DNA from: Naganishia liquefaciens
Lineage: Eukaryota > Basidiomycota > Tremellomycetes > Filobasidiales > Filobasidiaceae
Assembly: GCA_013423385.1 (NCBI GenBank)
Contig: BLZA01000049.1
Span: 682,001-746,000 of the forward strand
DNA length: 64,000 bases
Direction: 5' to 3'
Shown: positions 34,801-46,647 of the stretch, in pieces
How positions within the stretch are numbered: the stretch's first letter is position 1
Layout of the letters: each line of letters opens with the position of its first letter
Notes under the pieces: generated by a model
What the model was told of the DNA's origin: nothing
Seen by the model: only the letters and a program-made list of their open reading frames with translations
Database searches by the model: none
Program-made: the position numbers and the translations under genes

Positions 34801-37044
34801 GCGTACATCCCGGAAGGACAGCTCACCGAGCAACAGGCGCCTTCTGCGGTCTTGGCCATTCTGGCGGATGCTGAGAAGGCATTCGAAACCTATCTCATGG
34901 ACAGGGAGCAGACCGGAAATGTCGAGGACGTTCGGGATGCAGCGATGTCGAGTGCGTTACTCAAGGTTTATCGGTCCTCACTAGGCCAAAAAGCATCTGC
35001 ACTGACGTCTGACACGGTCAATCTCCTCGGTACGTGCTTGATGCGGTCGCGAAATGTACCGGACAGCTGAATGACACCACCTTGAGCAGACAAAAGCTGC
35101 GCCCTGACGTTGCATCGTGAAATGCTGGAACTCATAGACTCACAGAAATTCGGCAAGAATGATGAGATGCTTTGGCCATCTATCAAGGAAGACCTTCGTC
35201 GTTGCACGTACGAGCCTGCAGTGAGCGAGGGAGACAGTCTAGACGACCTGTGTCTCGTCAAAGACGCCAGTGCAGGAAGAGTAGAATCAACCCAACGCTT
35301 CGAATGCTTCGCAAAAATGGACGCAGACAGTGGGGAGGCTCTCAGACGCAACCTTCCAGATGGTTGGTCCGTTGTCACAATCAATCTGACAGAAGATCAG
35401 AATACTCTGTTCATCTCTCGTCAACAAAGCGATCGAGAGCCGATCGTCTTCGCGATATCCCTCAACAGACAGAACAAGAAAGAGGAAGATGAAGAGGCTG
35501 AATTCACCTTCCTGGCCGCCATCACCGAATTACGAGCCATCATCGAGAGCAGTGATGACACCGCCAGAAACGCGAAAAACGTCGACACTCGAGAAGGACG
35601 CATCCACTGGTGGAACACCCGAAAGACTTTGGACAAGCGTTTGGAGACATTGTTGAGGGACGTGGAATATTCTTGGCTAGGCGCTTTCAAGGTTGGTGGT
35701 TGATAATCTTAGTACATCCGACCTTGCTGATTTTGTGATGATTTCATAAGACCATCTTCAACCCAGTGGACAGAACAGCTCCGGCTTCGCTATCTGCTTT
35801 CAAGTCTGCCTTGGAAAGAATCTTCAGAACCGCTTTGTCGCGACAGGACAAGACCAAAGTCAATCAAGTCCGATTGCAAGCGTCCATCATCGAATGCTTC
35901 TCGAGCCTCTCCTCCAAATCCGATGAGCAGGAGATCGAGGACCTCGTATATTATCTTCTCGACCTCTACCTGTATAATGGAGTTCCGGTTGCTCTGGCAG
36001 AACTGGATATCGAACAAGTAAGCCGATTTATTACGTTATGCTGATATCATGCATCGAAGAATGACCTGACGAATCATGGACAGCTTATCATCGATGTGCA
36101 ATCGGCACTTTCGACATTCGAGAACGATTGCAGAAATGAATCGGTATCTCCACGTCCAGAGGAGCATATATTCCTGATCCTGGACCGACATGTTCAGGAG
36201 CTACCTTGGGAATCCATACCCATACTTCGAGGCCGGCCCATCAGCCGCATCCCGTCAACAAGGTTCCTTCTCGATCGTCTCGTCCATTTCCCTCCTGCTC
36301 TTCCAAAGGATGCTTTGAACGAGGACGACACCGCGCGAAGACATTTGGTAAATGCAGGCGACGCGTGTTTCATTTTAAACGCAGCTGGGGACCTGAAACA
36401 GACTCAAGCGCGTTTCGGGGAGTGGTTGGGCGGTAGGACAGAGTCGCACGGATGGAAAGGCATTGTTAATCGCCACCCCTCGGAGCTCGAAGTCGCCGGT
36501 GTCTTGGAGAAGCACGATTTAGTCTTGTGGGTTCAAACGGGATTGCAAATGAACGGTGAGAATTGATCCAGATCTCTGCAGATACTTCGGTCACGGCGGT
36601 ATGGAGCAATACATCCGCAGTCAGAAGATTCGCAATCTCAAGCGATGTGCCACGACAATGTTGTGGGGCTGCTCGTCTGGAATACTCAAGCACATGGGCG
36701 AGCTGGACCGGACCGGAACGCCGTACAACTACATGTTAGCCGGCTGGTCAGTCAGGCGTAAACAGGATCATTGCACAAATCGCTGATCCCTCGCTTTCTA
36801 ACACAGTCCATCCCTGACGGCTATGCTTTGGGACGTTACCGACAAGGACGTCGACAAGATGGCTGAGGCTGTCATGCAAGATCTTCGGCTAATGCCTACA
36901 ACTGATGGGGGCGTCATGTCGGATTCACGCAAGTCCAGGTCGATAGCGCAAGCTGTCGGCAGCGCTCGCAATCAATGCAAGCTCAAGTATCTCACGGGAG
37001 CCGCTGCGGTGACATACGGAATCCCAGTCTACATCCGGGCGTAA
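28864..37044 (+). CDS. ESP1: Separase (Esp1/Cut1), caspase-fold cysteine protease
   Basis: Cleaves the cohesin subunit Scc1 at anaphase after release from securin. The N-terminus is a basic Arg/Thr/Ala-rich, disordered tail (about 150 residues). A very long helical TPR/ARM-like region, with many Leu-rich repeats, runs from about 29300 to 35700. The C-terminal peptidase C50 domain is clear: PWESIPILRGRPISRIPS, NAGDACFILNAAGDLKQTQ, the catalytic His in YFGHGGMEQY (split by an intron near 36515-36570), the catalytic Cys in LWGCSSG, and MLWDVTDKDVDKM. The end is YGIPVYIRA at 37044. It has about 20 short introns, one of GC-AG type at 29872-29925. Estimated length is roughly 2,300 residues, larger than the yeast protein. 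The protease call is certain; exon joins in the helical part are only partly checked. Confidence 0.92.
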
Positions 37045-37911
37045 TCAATATTTCTGTATGGTATCTAGCGTAAACTGATTGAGACGAGACGTATGTCAGT
37101 CATACGTAGCCCGTGAATTCTGGTCGGCCGCTCGTCGCAAAGCATCCCCGTCGTGTCTGGAGAGGGTACTCTCTGATGTGTGGGAAGCGTGCTACAAAGT
37201 GTTATAAGACGCTAGGAGGCAGTGGTGGCAGTTCCGGACACCTCTGTCTCGACTCCAAAGACAATCGCTCTCCGCGCCATCCTGGCGATCATAGTTGGTG
37301 CTTAGTACCTCCAAGGATGGCTGTGCAAATGCTTCGTCAAACAGGGTCTTCCGTAGCGAAGACGAATAGCCCAGCTAACAATGCGTCGTCCATTTACTAG
37401 CGCTCAAGACTAGCTCCTTAAACTACCAAGTCCAGCCTTTGTGCCACAGGCAGACCACAAACCTGCTATTGCAAGAAGCATGTAGCTTGGGATTTGCACC
37501 ACTCGTTGGAATGATCGAGCACTAACGTCATGCGGAAAGACCAGTAGAGACAACAGAGATCATGTTCCTACTTCGATCTTGTAGGAGCGTCTTTCCTGGA
37601 GGCGTGTTTGACCGGCACCATCGAGTAATTGCGGTGCTCAACGGTGTGCACGGCATAAAGTCCCTCGCTCTCTCTTGTAGTCGGTCTTTTTCTACAACCC
37701 CCTGCAAATCTCTCCGTCTGGGGACACATTATCAACAACGCCGTTCCCATACGTGAACAAACCATCTCGCCCGGTGCTAAGCCTGCCCCAGACAAAGAAA
37801 TTTGTTATTGTATCTGGTGGTTGCTGATGGACAGCTCGTTACTTGAGCCGCCAGTATGAATGTTAGAACCACAATGACAGCAACTACGATCTGACATTGC
37901 CGATCGAGCCG
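37045..37911. other. Convergent spacer between ESP1 and the GH99-like gene
   Basis: About 870 bases holding both 3' ends. Short frames (37562-37756 plus, 37568-37795 minus) have no recognisable features. Confidence 0.5.
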
Positions 37912-40704
37912 CTACTCCCTAGCACTTTTCTTGATCTTGTTGAACAGACTGTATCCTGCCGCGCCAACATTCTCCATCGACCTCGCAAGCTTCTCCTTGC
38001 GCTCCCGAGTCAGCGTCTGCTGAGTCTTCTCATTCACCTTGTCATACAGGCTGCTCGCCTGGGCGCGATTCTCCGGCGTGGCGATATATCTGTTCAACAT
38101 TGCTGTCGCTTGATTCGGCTTCGGATCTGTGTTGGCTTGGCTTGACGAAGGCGCTGAGAGAGACAATTGATTATGGGTACGGTTTTCCGAGATGAGCCCC
38201 GTCGCTTCGACTCACATTGGTCATGGAGAGACATCTCGGGTATTTGTCTTCTCGCAGGCGGTTCTCGCACCTGCAAGCGCAAACCGTTCGGCGGCAGAGG
38301 TGGTAGCCTCCTTTCTTCCTTTTGCTGATTCGATACGCCTCTCTGGGGGAGAGCTGGAGGCAAACGCGGCGGTATGACAGGAGGCACATGCATTGATACT
38401 TCTGGGGATGGTCTATTGGGTGGAAGCGGAGGAGGCTCGCGAGACGCTAGATCCACAGGGGCCGAAGCTGTAAGAGCTGAGGAAGAAGTCGGGCGTTAGA
38501 ATTCCTGAGGCATGCCTTGAGTCCTGGTGGCAAAGAGGTACACACCATGATTCCGCCAATTCTTGTCATACTGGTAAGCTTGTAGTTCTTCCAGAGGAAA
38601 TTTCGATGGCAGCATGGCTTGTTTTGCCAGCGCGGTGCTAGCCAACGCACAGATGCGTCTGTTGATGGAAGGTCAGATTGTTGAATTGACCGTATCATGG
38701 CCTTTAGAGCTTACAGGTACCAAGTGTCGGGAAGAGTCATGCCGTCAGCATCCAGGGCCAAGAAGGGGATCTCTTGAGGTGTTTTTTTCGAATCAGGCTC
38801 TGCTGGCATTAGCGCAGTCGCCTAGAACCAAGGTCACATCACTTCAGCGATGGACTGTATCTGCCTTGATCGACATCGTACCTCATCCATTTCGTCCATC
38901 ATCGCGCCATAGACGCTTGACACATTCAACGAGAGGGCATTGTATAGCTGGCGATACAGAAAGGTGCCACCTTGACGCGGAATCTCGTTGAGAGGCCCTC
39001 CGTGCAAATTCCTCCATGAGAAGCCTGGGAACTTAACATTGCAATCATCAAGCGCTTTTTTCGCTGCTAAAAGGGCTCGCGACTTACTACGACAGGGGTG
39101 TAGTCACGATGGATTCCGTGGGTTGCATCCTCCTTTTGCAAGAGCTCCATGTCTTCTCGCATTCTTTTACGAAATACGTCCGCACCTTCGCCATCGGAGA
39201 ATCTGCCTACATACCATGGCGACAGCTGGCGCCTAAAGTTATCAGAGATCTAATCTCTCTGCAGGATGCGTCTCAAAGCCTCACGTACGTTGTGCACCTT
39301 GCGCCAAACTTGTTCGAACATTGGATCGCAATCGCAATCGCCGTCCCTTGTACGCCAATGGGACGGACTTCCAGCAAAGATGTACGCGCCGTTCAAAAAA
39401 ACGCTTTGGATCCAATCCAAAAGTCGGACCAGCGAAGCTGGTGAGTGATTGTCATTCGACATGCCCATTCCTGTGAACAAGCTTAGCTTTCGCTCGCAAA
39501 ACGAGCCGTCTAGACTTACCCCAGATCGCCAAGACAGGCATTCCTCTTTCGTGCAGGTATGAAGCGCTGTCAGTTACCTTGAGGACGTTGATCTGCGAGT
39601 CTTCGGTAGGCAGCGATTCGGATCCTAGAAAAGTTAACGCACCAGGTGTAGTATATCATCCTTTATGGATTTCTCTACGTCTTCTCCTTTGATGCCAGAC
39701 ACATCGTACATAACGGCCCACTGAAGGTTTCATCAGGACGATGGCCAAACGGATCGCAAGTCCAGCTTACCACCCGTCCTTCGGCTTCCGCACTCGTCCT
39801 GACTAATTGCAGCACTTCGTCGCGCAAACGACGTATATCGTTGTCACCATCTTTGACCTCTGAAGAGCAGATGGCGTTAATTAAGCTAGGCCGAAGCCCC
39901 GAACCGCGTTCACGCACCACTCAGGAATCTCTGAAGGAAGACCCCGGCTACATGATGTTCTCGCATCCACCTGAAGTGCCTTCGGACGGTCTTTGGATTT
40001 CGGGAGGAAAATACTTGGGCCGGGCGCGAGACCAGACCGTCGGAGCATACGGATAAGCCGGGAATAGGGTATAGCTCGTCTTGGTCCATTTCTCGCGTCG
40101 ATGGCCACTAATGTCCGGTATCGCGAAAATCAGCTGATGGGCGCAGAATAAACATATGGAACGGGGACTTGCCAGGTCGAACGTGACATGTCCGCCATCT
40201 TTCAGAGGTTTGTCCATCCAATGGATCCAACTAGGTGTGACAGCGATATCAGCACACTGAGTCAAACACGACCAGAAGAGACCAACCCGTGATGACCTGC
40301 AACAACGTGATCGTCAATTATGTTCCGATAGGGCTCCGCACGGGAACTCACCGTCATGAACGGGCCTTCCGTCTCCGGGACACGTGAACCTTAAAGAAGA
40401 TAGATGAGCCTTTGACACTGGCTGTTTTCTCTTTTTACATACCACCCTTGATAGCCTACCATAAATTTGCCCTTCAAAGTACTGGGATCTTCCTGCTCGA
40501 CCCTGCTCAGAAGCAGCAAAATACGTCAGCGAGAGGGGTTTTGCTCTCCGGTCGGAGTACGCACAATTCATTTCTCTGAGAGTTCAGCATTCCGATTCTG
40601 GGCGCCATTTTGAGGGTCGGTCGAGGATTTAAACGCTCGACGATGTAGACTTGAACGAATACAGCTAGGAGTAGGATGAGCCAAAGGTTTGCTAGCATGC
40701 CCAT
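37912..40704 (-). CDS. GH99-like (xylosidase/arabinosidase type) protein with membrane anchor and proline-rich tail
   Basis: Resembles the GH71/99-like family annotated in bacteria and fungi as xylosidase/arabinosidase; the substrate is unknown. The start MGMLANLWLILLLAVFVQV is a single hydrophobic N-terminal segment, a likely signal anchor facing the ER lumen. The family blocks follow in order: KFMVGYQGW-FTCPGDGRPVHDG, WIHWM, MYDVSG, SYLHERGMPVLAIWG-LGFTG, GAYIFAGSPSHWR, ISPWYVGRF, PVVFPGFSWRNLHGGPLNE, GGTFLYRQLYNAL, GAMMDEMDE, FLALDADGMTLP and WYL. Beyond this the frame continues through GT-AG introns into a Pro-rich segment (EPPPLPPNRPSP, PPVIPPRLPPALP) and a charged helical end (LFNKIKKSARE). 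If the intron after KNWRNH is not spliced, the protein ends near 38500 and the tail may be a separate small gene. It has more than ten exons. Confidence 0.7.
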
Positions 40705-41643
40705 GTAGCGGCCCAAAAAGCGACTCAGCAGCCTTGAGAGTCTCGGACTTGGTGCTATTGCTATACGTCGATCGCCTAAGTGTGAGAATAGGTATTTCAG
40801 ATGATGGCGGAGTACTGGTATCTTCGTCGGTCGAGATCTCGAAGTGCCAAGTCACGAGGGTATTCGCGATTATGTTTGCTTTACTGGTATCCGTAATCCG
40901 AGTGGTAAGCCCATCCGCCTTGCCACTCAACTGATCATGACCCTAAGGCTCGAATGCTATGTTGTGTTCGGACCAAAGAGCGGCAATCAGGCGTCCTAGT
41001 GGGATATTGTCTCATCACCGCGGGGAACCCGACGGCACTTGCTTCCGCTCACCCCGCATTTCTCGCGGGATGGGCGATGGCGCGGGATGAGATCTTACGG
41101 CGTAGTCAACTTCTTGGTGCCTGGCTAGGACGGGACAACCGACAAGTGTTAAAATGCAACTCTGCGATGCCACTCCCTTGGGTCCGATTGATTGCGCCAT
41201 GAGGTTCTCAATGGTCAAGGACCGTCTTTCTCGTGACCGTACCGCAGGCATAACCAGAGAGGTGACCGAGAGGAAGACATTCGATATCGCTCGCAGATGG
41301 TCGGTGTCGCCGAACCGTTTGTCCCGATAGGTGTTGTATGGTGCTTTCAATAAGCCATAACATTGGAAAAGATTCCTGCGTATAATGCACTAGTTTGCCC
41401 ATGACGCGGACGATGCATGCCAATAAGCTTGCCAACCGGGGCTGCATTACCAAAAAAGCTATCTAGTAGGTTATAGTCGGCTTGTCATTGATCAGTAGTG
41501 TAACCCAAAGTTGCGAAAGAAGTGCTTGTGCTGGTTACTGTGACCCTGGACCTCGCATTCACTGGAAGTCTGCAAAAGGAGAATATGATGCGTGCAGGGT
41601 ATATACGATGATCCCCACAGCAAAAGTTTTTGGGCAAAAGATG
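40705..41643. other. Upstream region of the GH99-like gene
   Basis: About 940 bases with overlapping short frames on both strands and no recognisable gene. An open frame at 40568-40930 (minus) overlaps the GH99-like first exon in another frame and is not supported. Confidence 0.5.
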
Positions 41644-41725
41644 AGTCGACACCAGGACTCGAACCTGGGCGGGCAGAGCCCAATTGATTTCTAATCAATC
41701 ACTATAACCACTCAGTCATGCCGAC
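41644..41725 (-). tRNA. tRNA-Ser(AGA), second identical copy
   Basis: 82 bases, identical over the full length to 13946-14027 but on the opposite strand. All stems, the long variable arm and anticodon AGA are as there. A T4 run follows on the coding strand (41636-41639). The wider flanks do not match the first copy, apart from the first few trailer bases. Confidence 0.95.
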
Positions 41726-42198
41726 CACTTTTGCCATGACGCTTTGTTTTTATAACATGACATTCAGATGCAGAATCTTCAATCTCCCCCTAATCTGCTA
41801 TGTCGAACATGGATGCAAATGCTGGCTATACTCGATGGGATGGTTTGACCGATCTTCACACGTTTGAGCATGCTGACGCTAAGGCTTCTGGAAGAGCTTA
41901 AGCTTGTTCATTGAGGTATCTGAACGTCCACCTTGTTGAGATCGACTCCACATATCAGGACTGCTTTCGATACCTGTCACCTCGGTTCTATGTACTGGAA
42001 TCAGCGGTATAATTACCATCGAGTATAATTATGTTCCAAAGAATTCCTGATAAACCCCTAAACTTCACGTTTGTCAAATTCGTCATCGACTTTTTCATGG
42101 AAGTCCTGGAGTTGAAGTCGCATAGATTTGACGAGAGCGACATCTGCTGGATAGGGTTCATCATTATATCCTCCAACGGATCGGAAGCCATGTCGCGG

Positions 42199-42395
42199 AC
42201 AGCCAAGCTTGATCTGAAAGAATCAAGTGTTGCCGTTGACTTTGATGTCGCACACGTTGTTGTCCAATGCAATTGACTGACCTACTGTCGTCGTTCTTTA
42301 CTTAACGAAGAGCCAAGGGTAGCTGATATTGAAGATGTCTTGCGTTGAAAAGTCGCCTCGTCATTGAAGATAAATCGAAGGGTGAATATAAACCA
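42199..42395 (+). repeat. Diverged direct repeat, copy 1
   Basis: Aligns by eye at about 60 percent with 43253-43446. Shared words in order include ACAGC(C/T)A(A/G)GCTTGATCT, CGCACACGT, AGCCA(A/G)GGGTAGCT, GAAGATGTCTT and the AAGGGT end. The copies are 1.05 kb apart in the same orientation. The end of the small frame 42031-42276 lies in it, but the matching frame is not kept in copy 2. Confidence 0.55.
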
Positions 42396-42669
42396 GATGT
42401 CTAGCTAAAAAACAAGCAGAAACCGAGTGAATATATATAGATAAATGGCCAGCCGCTAGTCAGCATGGCATTTAAGCATGTAACAATGCATTCTTGATTC
42501 GCTGAACCTTGAATCTTTGTACCCTTGACTCTTTGAACCGATCAAGTTGAATCACTGCGCCGGTGGAGTGTTGAACCCACTGAACCGATAAATCGGCTAA
42601 CCGGGAAGGCGATATGTCTCTACAAGCCAGACTAAAGAAACACCTCGAAGATCATCCGCTTGTGCTTGT

Positions 42670-43095
42670 ATGCAGATAGCAAAATCTTTCTATTCAGCTT
42701 GGCCTATTATTTACCCATATTATCCGGGGGTATTAATACTGTCGGGTCAGCCCAAAACGTACCAAGTAGCTGGCCACGACTTTATGGATAGTACCGCCAT
42801 TGCGCTCAGTAGTGGGTGGGTTATCCTGACTGACTCAACATCTTTTCGGCTAGCTTTCATGCGTAACATTTGCTCTAATTTTATGAGTCTCTGGACAGGA
42901 AGTACGTTCTTCTGTCGCTGCTCTCTGAGAAACGAATATCGAGACGGTAAACGAGTGGATGTCAGTCTTGTAAGCCCAATAATCGATTCATGCGCGCTCG
43001 CGATGCTTCTGGAAGAAATGATCTTTGGTAAAGCTAAGCAGTCCCCGCGAAGTGTTATTCGAAGGAACGGCTCTCCCAGTGTCGAGATGAGCTAA
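42670..43095 (+). CDS. Hypothetical open frame of 141 residues (unrecognised)
   Basis: The longest plus-strand frame in the gene-poor tract, from ATG at 42670. It is rich in Ser and has a cluster of Cys (FFCRCS). There is no signal peptide, membrane segment or known domain. It sits between the two copies of the diverged repeat. Length alone makes it slightly unlikely by chance in this base composition; I would not rely on it. Confidence 0.2.
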   Translation: MQIAKSFYSAWPIIYPYYPGVLILSGQPKTYQVAGHDFMDSTAIALSSGWVILTDSTSFRLAFMRNICSNFMSLWTGSTFFCRCSLRNEYRDGKRVDVSLVSPIIDSCALAMLLEEMIFGKAKQSPRSVIRRNGSPSVEMS

Positions 43096-43252
43096 CGCAG
43101 AGAAAACAGAATTGACTTGATCCGCATGAATGAGCAATCATTGATTCAGCGATACAGCTTGAACGCCGGAACACAAAGAATGGCCTTCTTTACCGACACG
43201 AAGACGCCCAAATGGTTCGCTTCACAGAGACTTGTCTTCACAGGTGTTGAGG

Positions 43253-43446
43253 ACAGCTAGGCTTGATCTAGAGGAAACCGACTGTTACCTGGACTATAAA
43301 AGCGCACACGTCTGTATAGAATGCAGTCGACGAACTTACTATCGCTATTCTTAAAGGAAAAGCCAGGGGTAGCTAGTCCTGTGAAGATGTCTTATGGAGA
43401 AGGGCGGCCTCGGATTTGGATGCGAATCAAAGGGTAAAATCAAAGG
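43253..43446 (+). repeat. Diverged direct repeat, copy 2
   Basis: Partner of 42199-42395; see that entry for the shared words. This copy is somewhat richer in GC and its matching frame carries stops. Confidence 0.55.
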
Positions 43447-45536
43447 TAGGCCAAATCACAAGAAGGACATCTGTGGCTGACGATATATAGTCGTCAAGCA
43501 ACTTGACCTCTTGACAGTCTCTTTGCGGGGAAAACTTGTTTCACGCGAACGTAGTTGTTTCTCGTGAATCTGAAGTCCGTCTGGCGAGGAGCGAATGTTT
43601 GGCGTGAAACGAGTTGTTTGGCATGAGACACGAAGACATGGTTTGAAGTGAAGCGAACAAGGGTTCGAGATGGCAAAGGTCGTGGAGATTGATGACCAAA
43701 ATGATCAGCGGGTCATCTGGGATCATTACAGCAGGCTGGCGGCCCGCACATTGGCGAAGTAGTCAACAATCAATTGTTGCCCCAAGCCAATTTCAAAGAG
43801 CAGGAGTTACAAAACTATTTTACGACTATAATTATCAAGAAAAGACCACTTATCGCCATCGCCTAGTTGTGCTTCAGCTTTGGGACAGATGCCCGAAGAC
43901 CCAAAGATCAGACGTGATATCCAAAATGATTAACGGTAGTATCATTTACTGTAACGTTTGAGTCTTGCTTCAACACCTGCATTGAACTTGGAAGCATCGA
44001 TCTGCAGTCATAGCCAACTATATGCACTATCTAGTCAACAATAGCGCTTCAATTCCGCTCGATTCTATATGTGTTCCAATACCTGTAACCCAGACAATCT
44101 ATTGAGTTTCTGCTCCTCCGCATAAGCATCATCAGTCCACTCATATTAAAGGCTACTCCCACAGAGCTCTGTCGTTCTATGATAAGGTCAATTGTCGAAT
44201 GCCTTGCATCATACTGTCTGTGATCGCACTCACCTGTGCAGTCAAGAGTCAGAATCACTTGTCAAGCCAAGATCCTTGTTGAGTGTATTGACTTCACAGA
44301 TGAGTTGTTTTCAATGCCCTAAGATAGGTTTCTATATACTTTGCGATGAGAAGGTCACCTTCTAAGTTCAACGCAATTCCGCCAACGCTGTTAAACTACT
44401 TCGTATTCACGAAACGGAGACTTCTCGAGCAAAAGAGTGGCACGAGATCCGTTTACTCAAGTCAGTGGTATCCACTGAAATATTCCTAAGTGCAGTACTT
44501 TTCAGCCGTAAAAACCGTTGGCCGAGCCTTTCTATAGCAGTCACAACCTACACGCTTTTATATGACTTTTTCTTCTCATCAGCTCGGCCAGAAATCGTCA
44601 TCGACAATCTTACTGACAGCCATCCGATTGTTGTGAAGTTTTGTCTAGAATTCTTAGCCGGTTATTCTTGCTGGTAGCCAAATGATCAAAGATTATAGGA
44701 ATGCCAACTTGGTGCCAGATCGTTTTGCTCAGGCTTTATATCAGAATTTCATCAACCGGCCATCAGTATTGTACTTCGAAGGAATGAGATGCGGCTCAGT
44801 CAAAGAAGTCTTGCGTCTGTATTTTGACCTTGTATCTGGAGATAATCATCAATGTAGCATCAATGGATCTTCAGCCTAGATTGTCGCATGCGGTTAATCT
44901 TGATCTGAGCAATTCAGCGCTTTCCATTAATAGAGGATCCTCACACGGCGCTGTTGTATGCTGTCAATTTAGTTCTGCTGTCTCCCGTTGGGCGACGGAT
45001 CGAATTTGGCTACTAAGTCTCTCTTCTAAAGGGACGCTTCGGTTACGAGACACCTTCAGATGCCAGTTATCTCGGAGATTAGCTACTCTTGGCTCATCTT
45101 CTGGGGGTCGACAACAGTGATAGATCGATCGCATTCAATAGCAACGTATGTCTCAACGGTATCACTCGATCTAGTCAAGATCGAGATCAGCTGTCCGCGA
45201 CAATAATACGCAGGGAGACACGGAAAAGCTGAACTAAAAGAGCGTTGGTGATTGGAACCGAAATCTAGGATTTTATGAAGCACAAGGCATCCTTCAAGTT
45301 ATGAAGCGTGAAATCATACTAAACTGTGGCAGATCTCGTGCTTAAAAACAATGCGGCAAGTCATATTGCTCCTCAAATGCCTGAACTTGGTCGCTCAGCC
45401 TTAGTGGGGGACTTTTTGCACTCAAAATGCTGCCTCAAACGTAACCAGACTGCCAAAGCCTGTGACTCACAACCGGTCGCCCAGGATTTCCAGGCAAAGA
45501 AAAAAGACCCGTACTGAGACATATTTCAAGGTAGTC

Positions 45537-45809
45537 TTAAGTGAGTCTCCGGCCCTGCGTTAGCATGTTCATACTGCAATGACAAAAGTCGCAGCTATTT
45601 GTGCTGGCGAAGCGGCTATGTTTACATGATATATCAGCCGACCTGCACTCGGCTCTTGTATGAGCTAGAAAGAATTTTTGACTTCTCGACAGTACCATCC
45701 ATTGCAGCTCACGCTTATGCCAGCTGATATTGGTGACAATGAGAGTGTATGCTTCTGAGGTCGTAGCGGGCGCTCCCAGCTCGACGCAAACCAATAATGC
45801 TATGACCAT
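45537..45809 (-). CDS. Possible small secreted Cys-containing protein (unrecognised)
   Basis: From the ATG at 45807-45809 the frame gives 90 residues. It starts with a signal-peptide-like segment (MVIALLVCVELGAPATTSEA) and ends with five Cys in about 25 residues (AECRS, ISCKH, NSCDFCHCS). The frame is open further upstream to 46076 without a better start. It matches no family known to me, and there is no transcript evidence. It may be chance in lower-GC DNA. Confidence 0.25.
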   Translation of the reverse strand: MVIALLVCVELGAPATTSEAYTLIVTNISWHKRELQWMVLSRSQKFFLAHTRAECRSADISCKHSRFASTNSCDFCHCSMNMLTQGRRLT

Positions 45810-46592
45810 GAATGACGTTCGATAGTCTTTCAATTCTCTGAGGCCGGCCCCTTGCCTCGCGAGCTGCGTCATCATTATCCAGTTGTTTGTCTCAGCGCTG
45901 TCAGAAACTCCAGGTGAGCAGAATCTTCCGGTGGCGAACGCCTCCCCGAAGATATGATAGCATTGCACTGCTAGAACAGCACCTGACAAATTCATTACGA
46001 CTGATTGATAATAGAATATTCCTTTTGGGAAGGAGAATCTCGCTACGAAGTAAGCTGCTTCTAATTGTTTCAGCACGTACTAAGAGGACTTTTTCGAGAT
46101 TGACTAAAAATCTGGAGAATCTATTCGAGATCTGCCAAGACCGTGGAGCGCGATCTAGTGTCATTCAACATTCTTGCGGTCATGTTAGCAATGTGTAGCT
46201 TATCAGACCCGAATCTCATCATGTCTCGAGAATGGTATTCTGTTCCATAAGTGCGATACACTTTGGCATTGCTATCGAGCAACGTTAGGTATCGACGATA
46301 ATGCAGTCCAATGTTCGCTTCAATAATTTTGTCTATGCAGCGGAATTGCATTGATCTCATGTTTCCGCTTCTGCCTGGGAGAGTGGCTGATCAGCATTCA
46401 ATCATTACCCCGCTTCATATCTAATCACATTGCTACCAGAAGTAAACAAAGCGATCAAGCCGAGCCAAGATTGCTTAATTTTTTGTTGAACATTGTATGA
46501 CAAGACTGGCATAGCATTTGGAATGCGGGGTTTTTTACTCCTTTGAGAACAGTCTCTCAATCTTTTGTCCTAGAAAACATAATTCAGGGACT

Positions 46593-46647
46593 GGATGTGG
46601 ACGGATGCGGGACGGATGCGGGACGGATGCGGGACGGATGCGGGACG
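46593..46647. repeat. Minisatellite with 11-base unit GGATGCGGGAC
   Basis: Four perfect copies (46603-46646), preceded by a variant copy GGATGTGGAC and followed by a partial GCATAC. It is markedly GC-richer than its surroundings. Confidence 0.9.

Noticed and set aside
40568-40930. 120-residue minus frame overlapping the start of the GH99-like gene
   Set aside because: It is in a different frame from the exon that carries the signal anchor and the family motifs.
43494-43676. Recurring words such as TTTCACG and GCGAA with a 60-residue minus frame
   Set aside because: The words recur irregularly, without a fixed period, so neither a repeat array nor a gene can be claimed.
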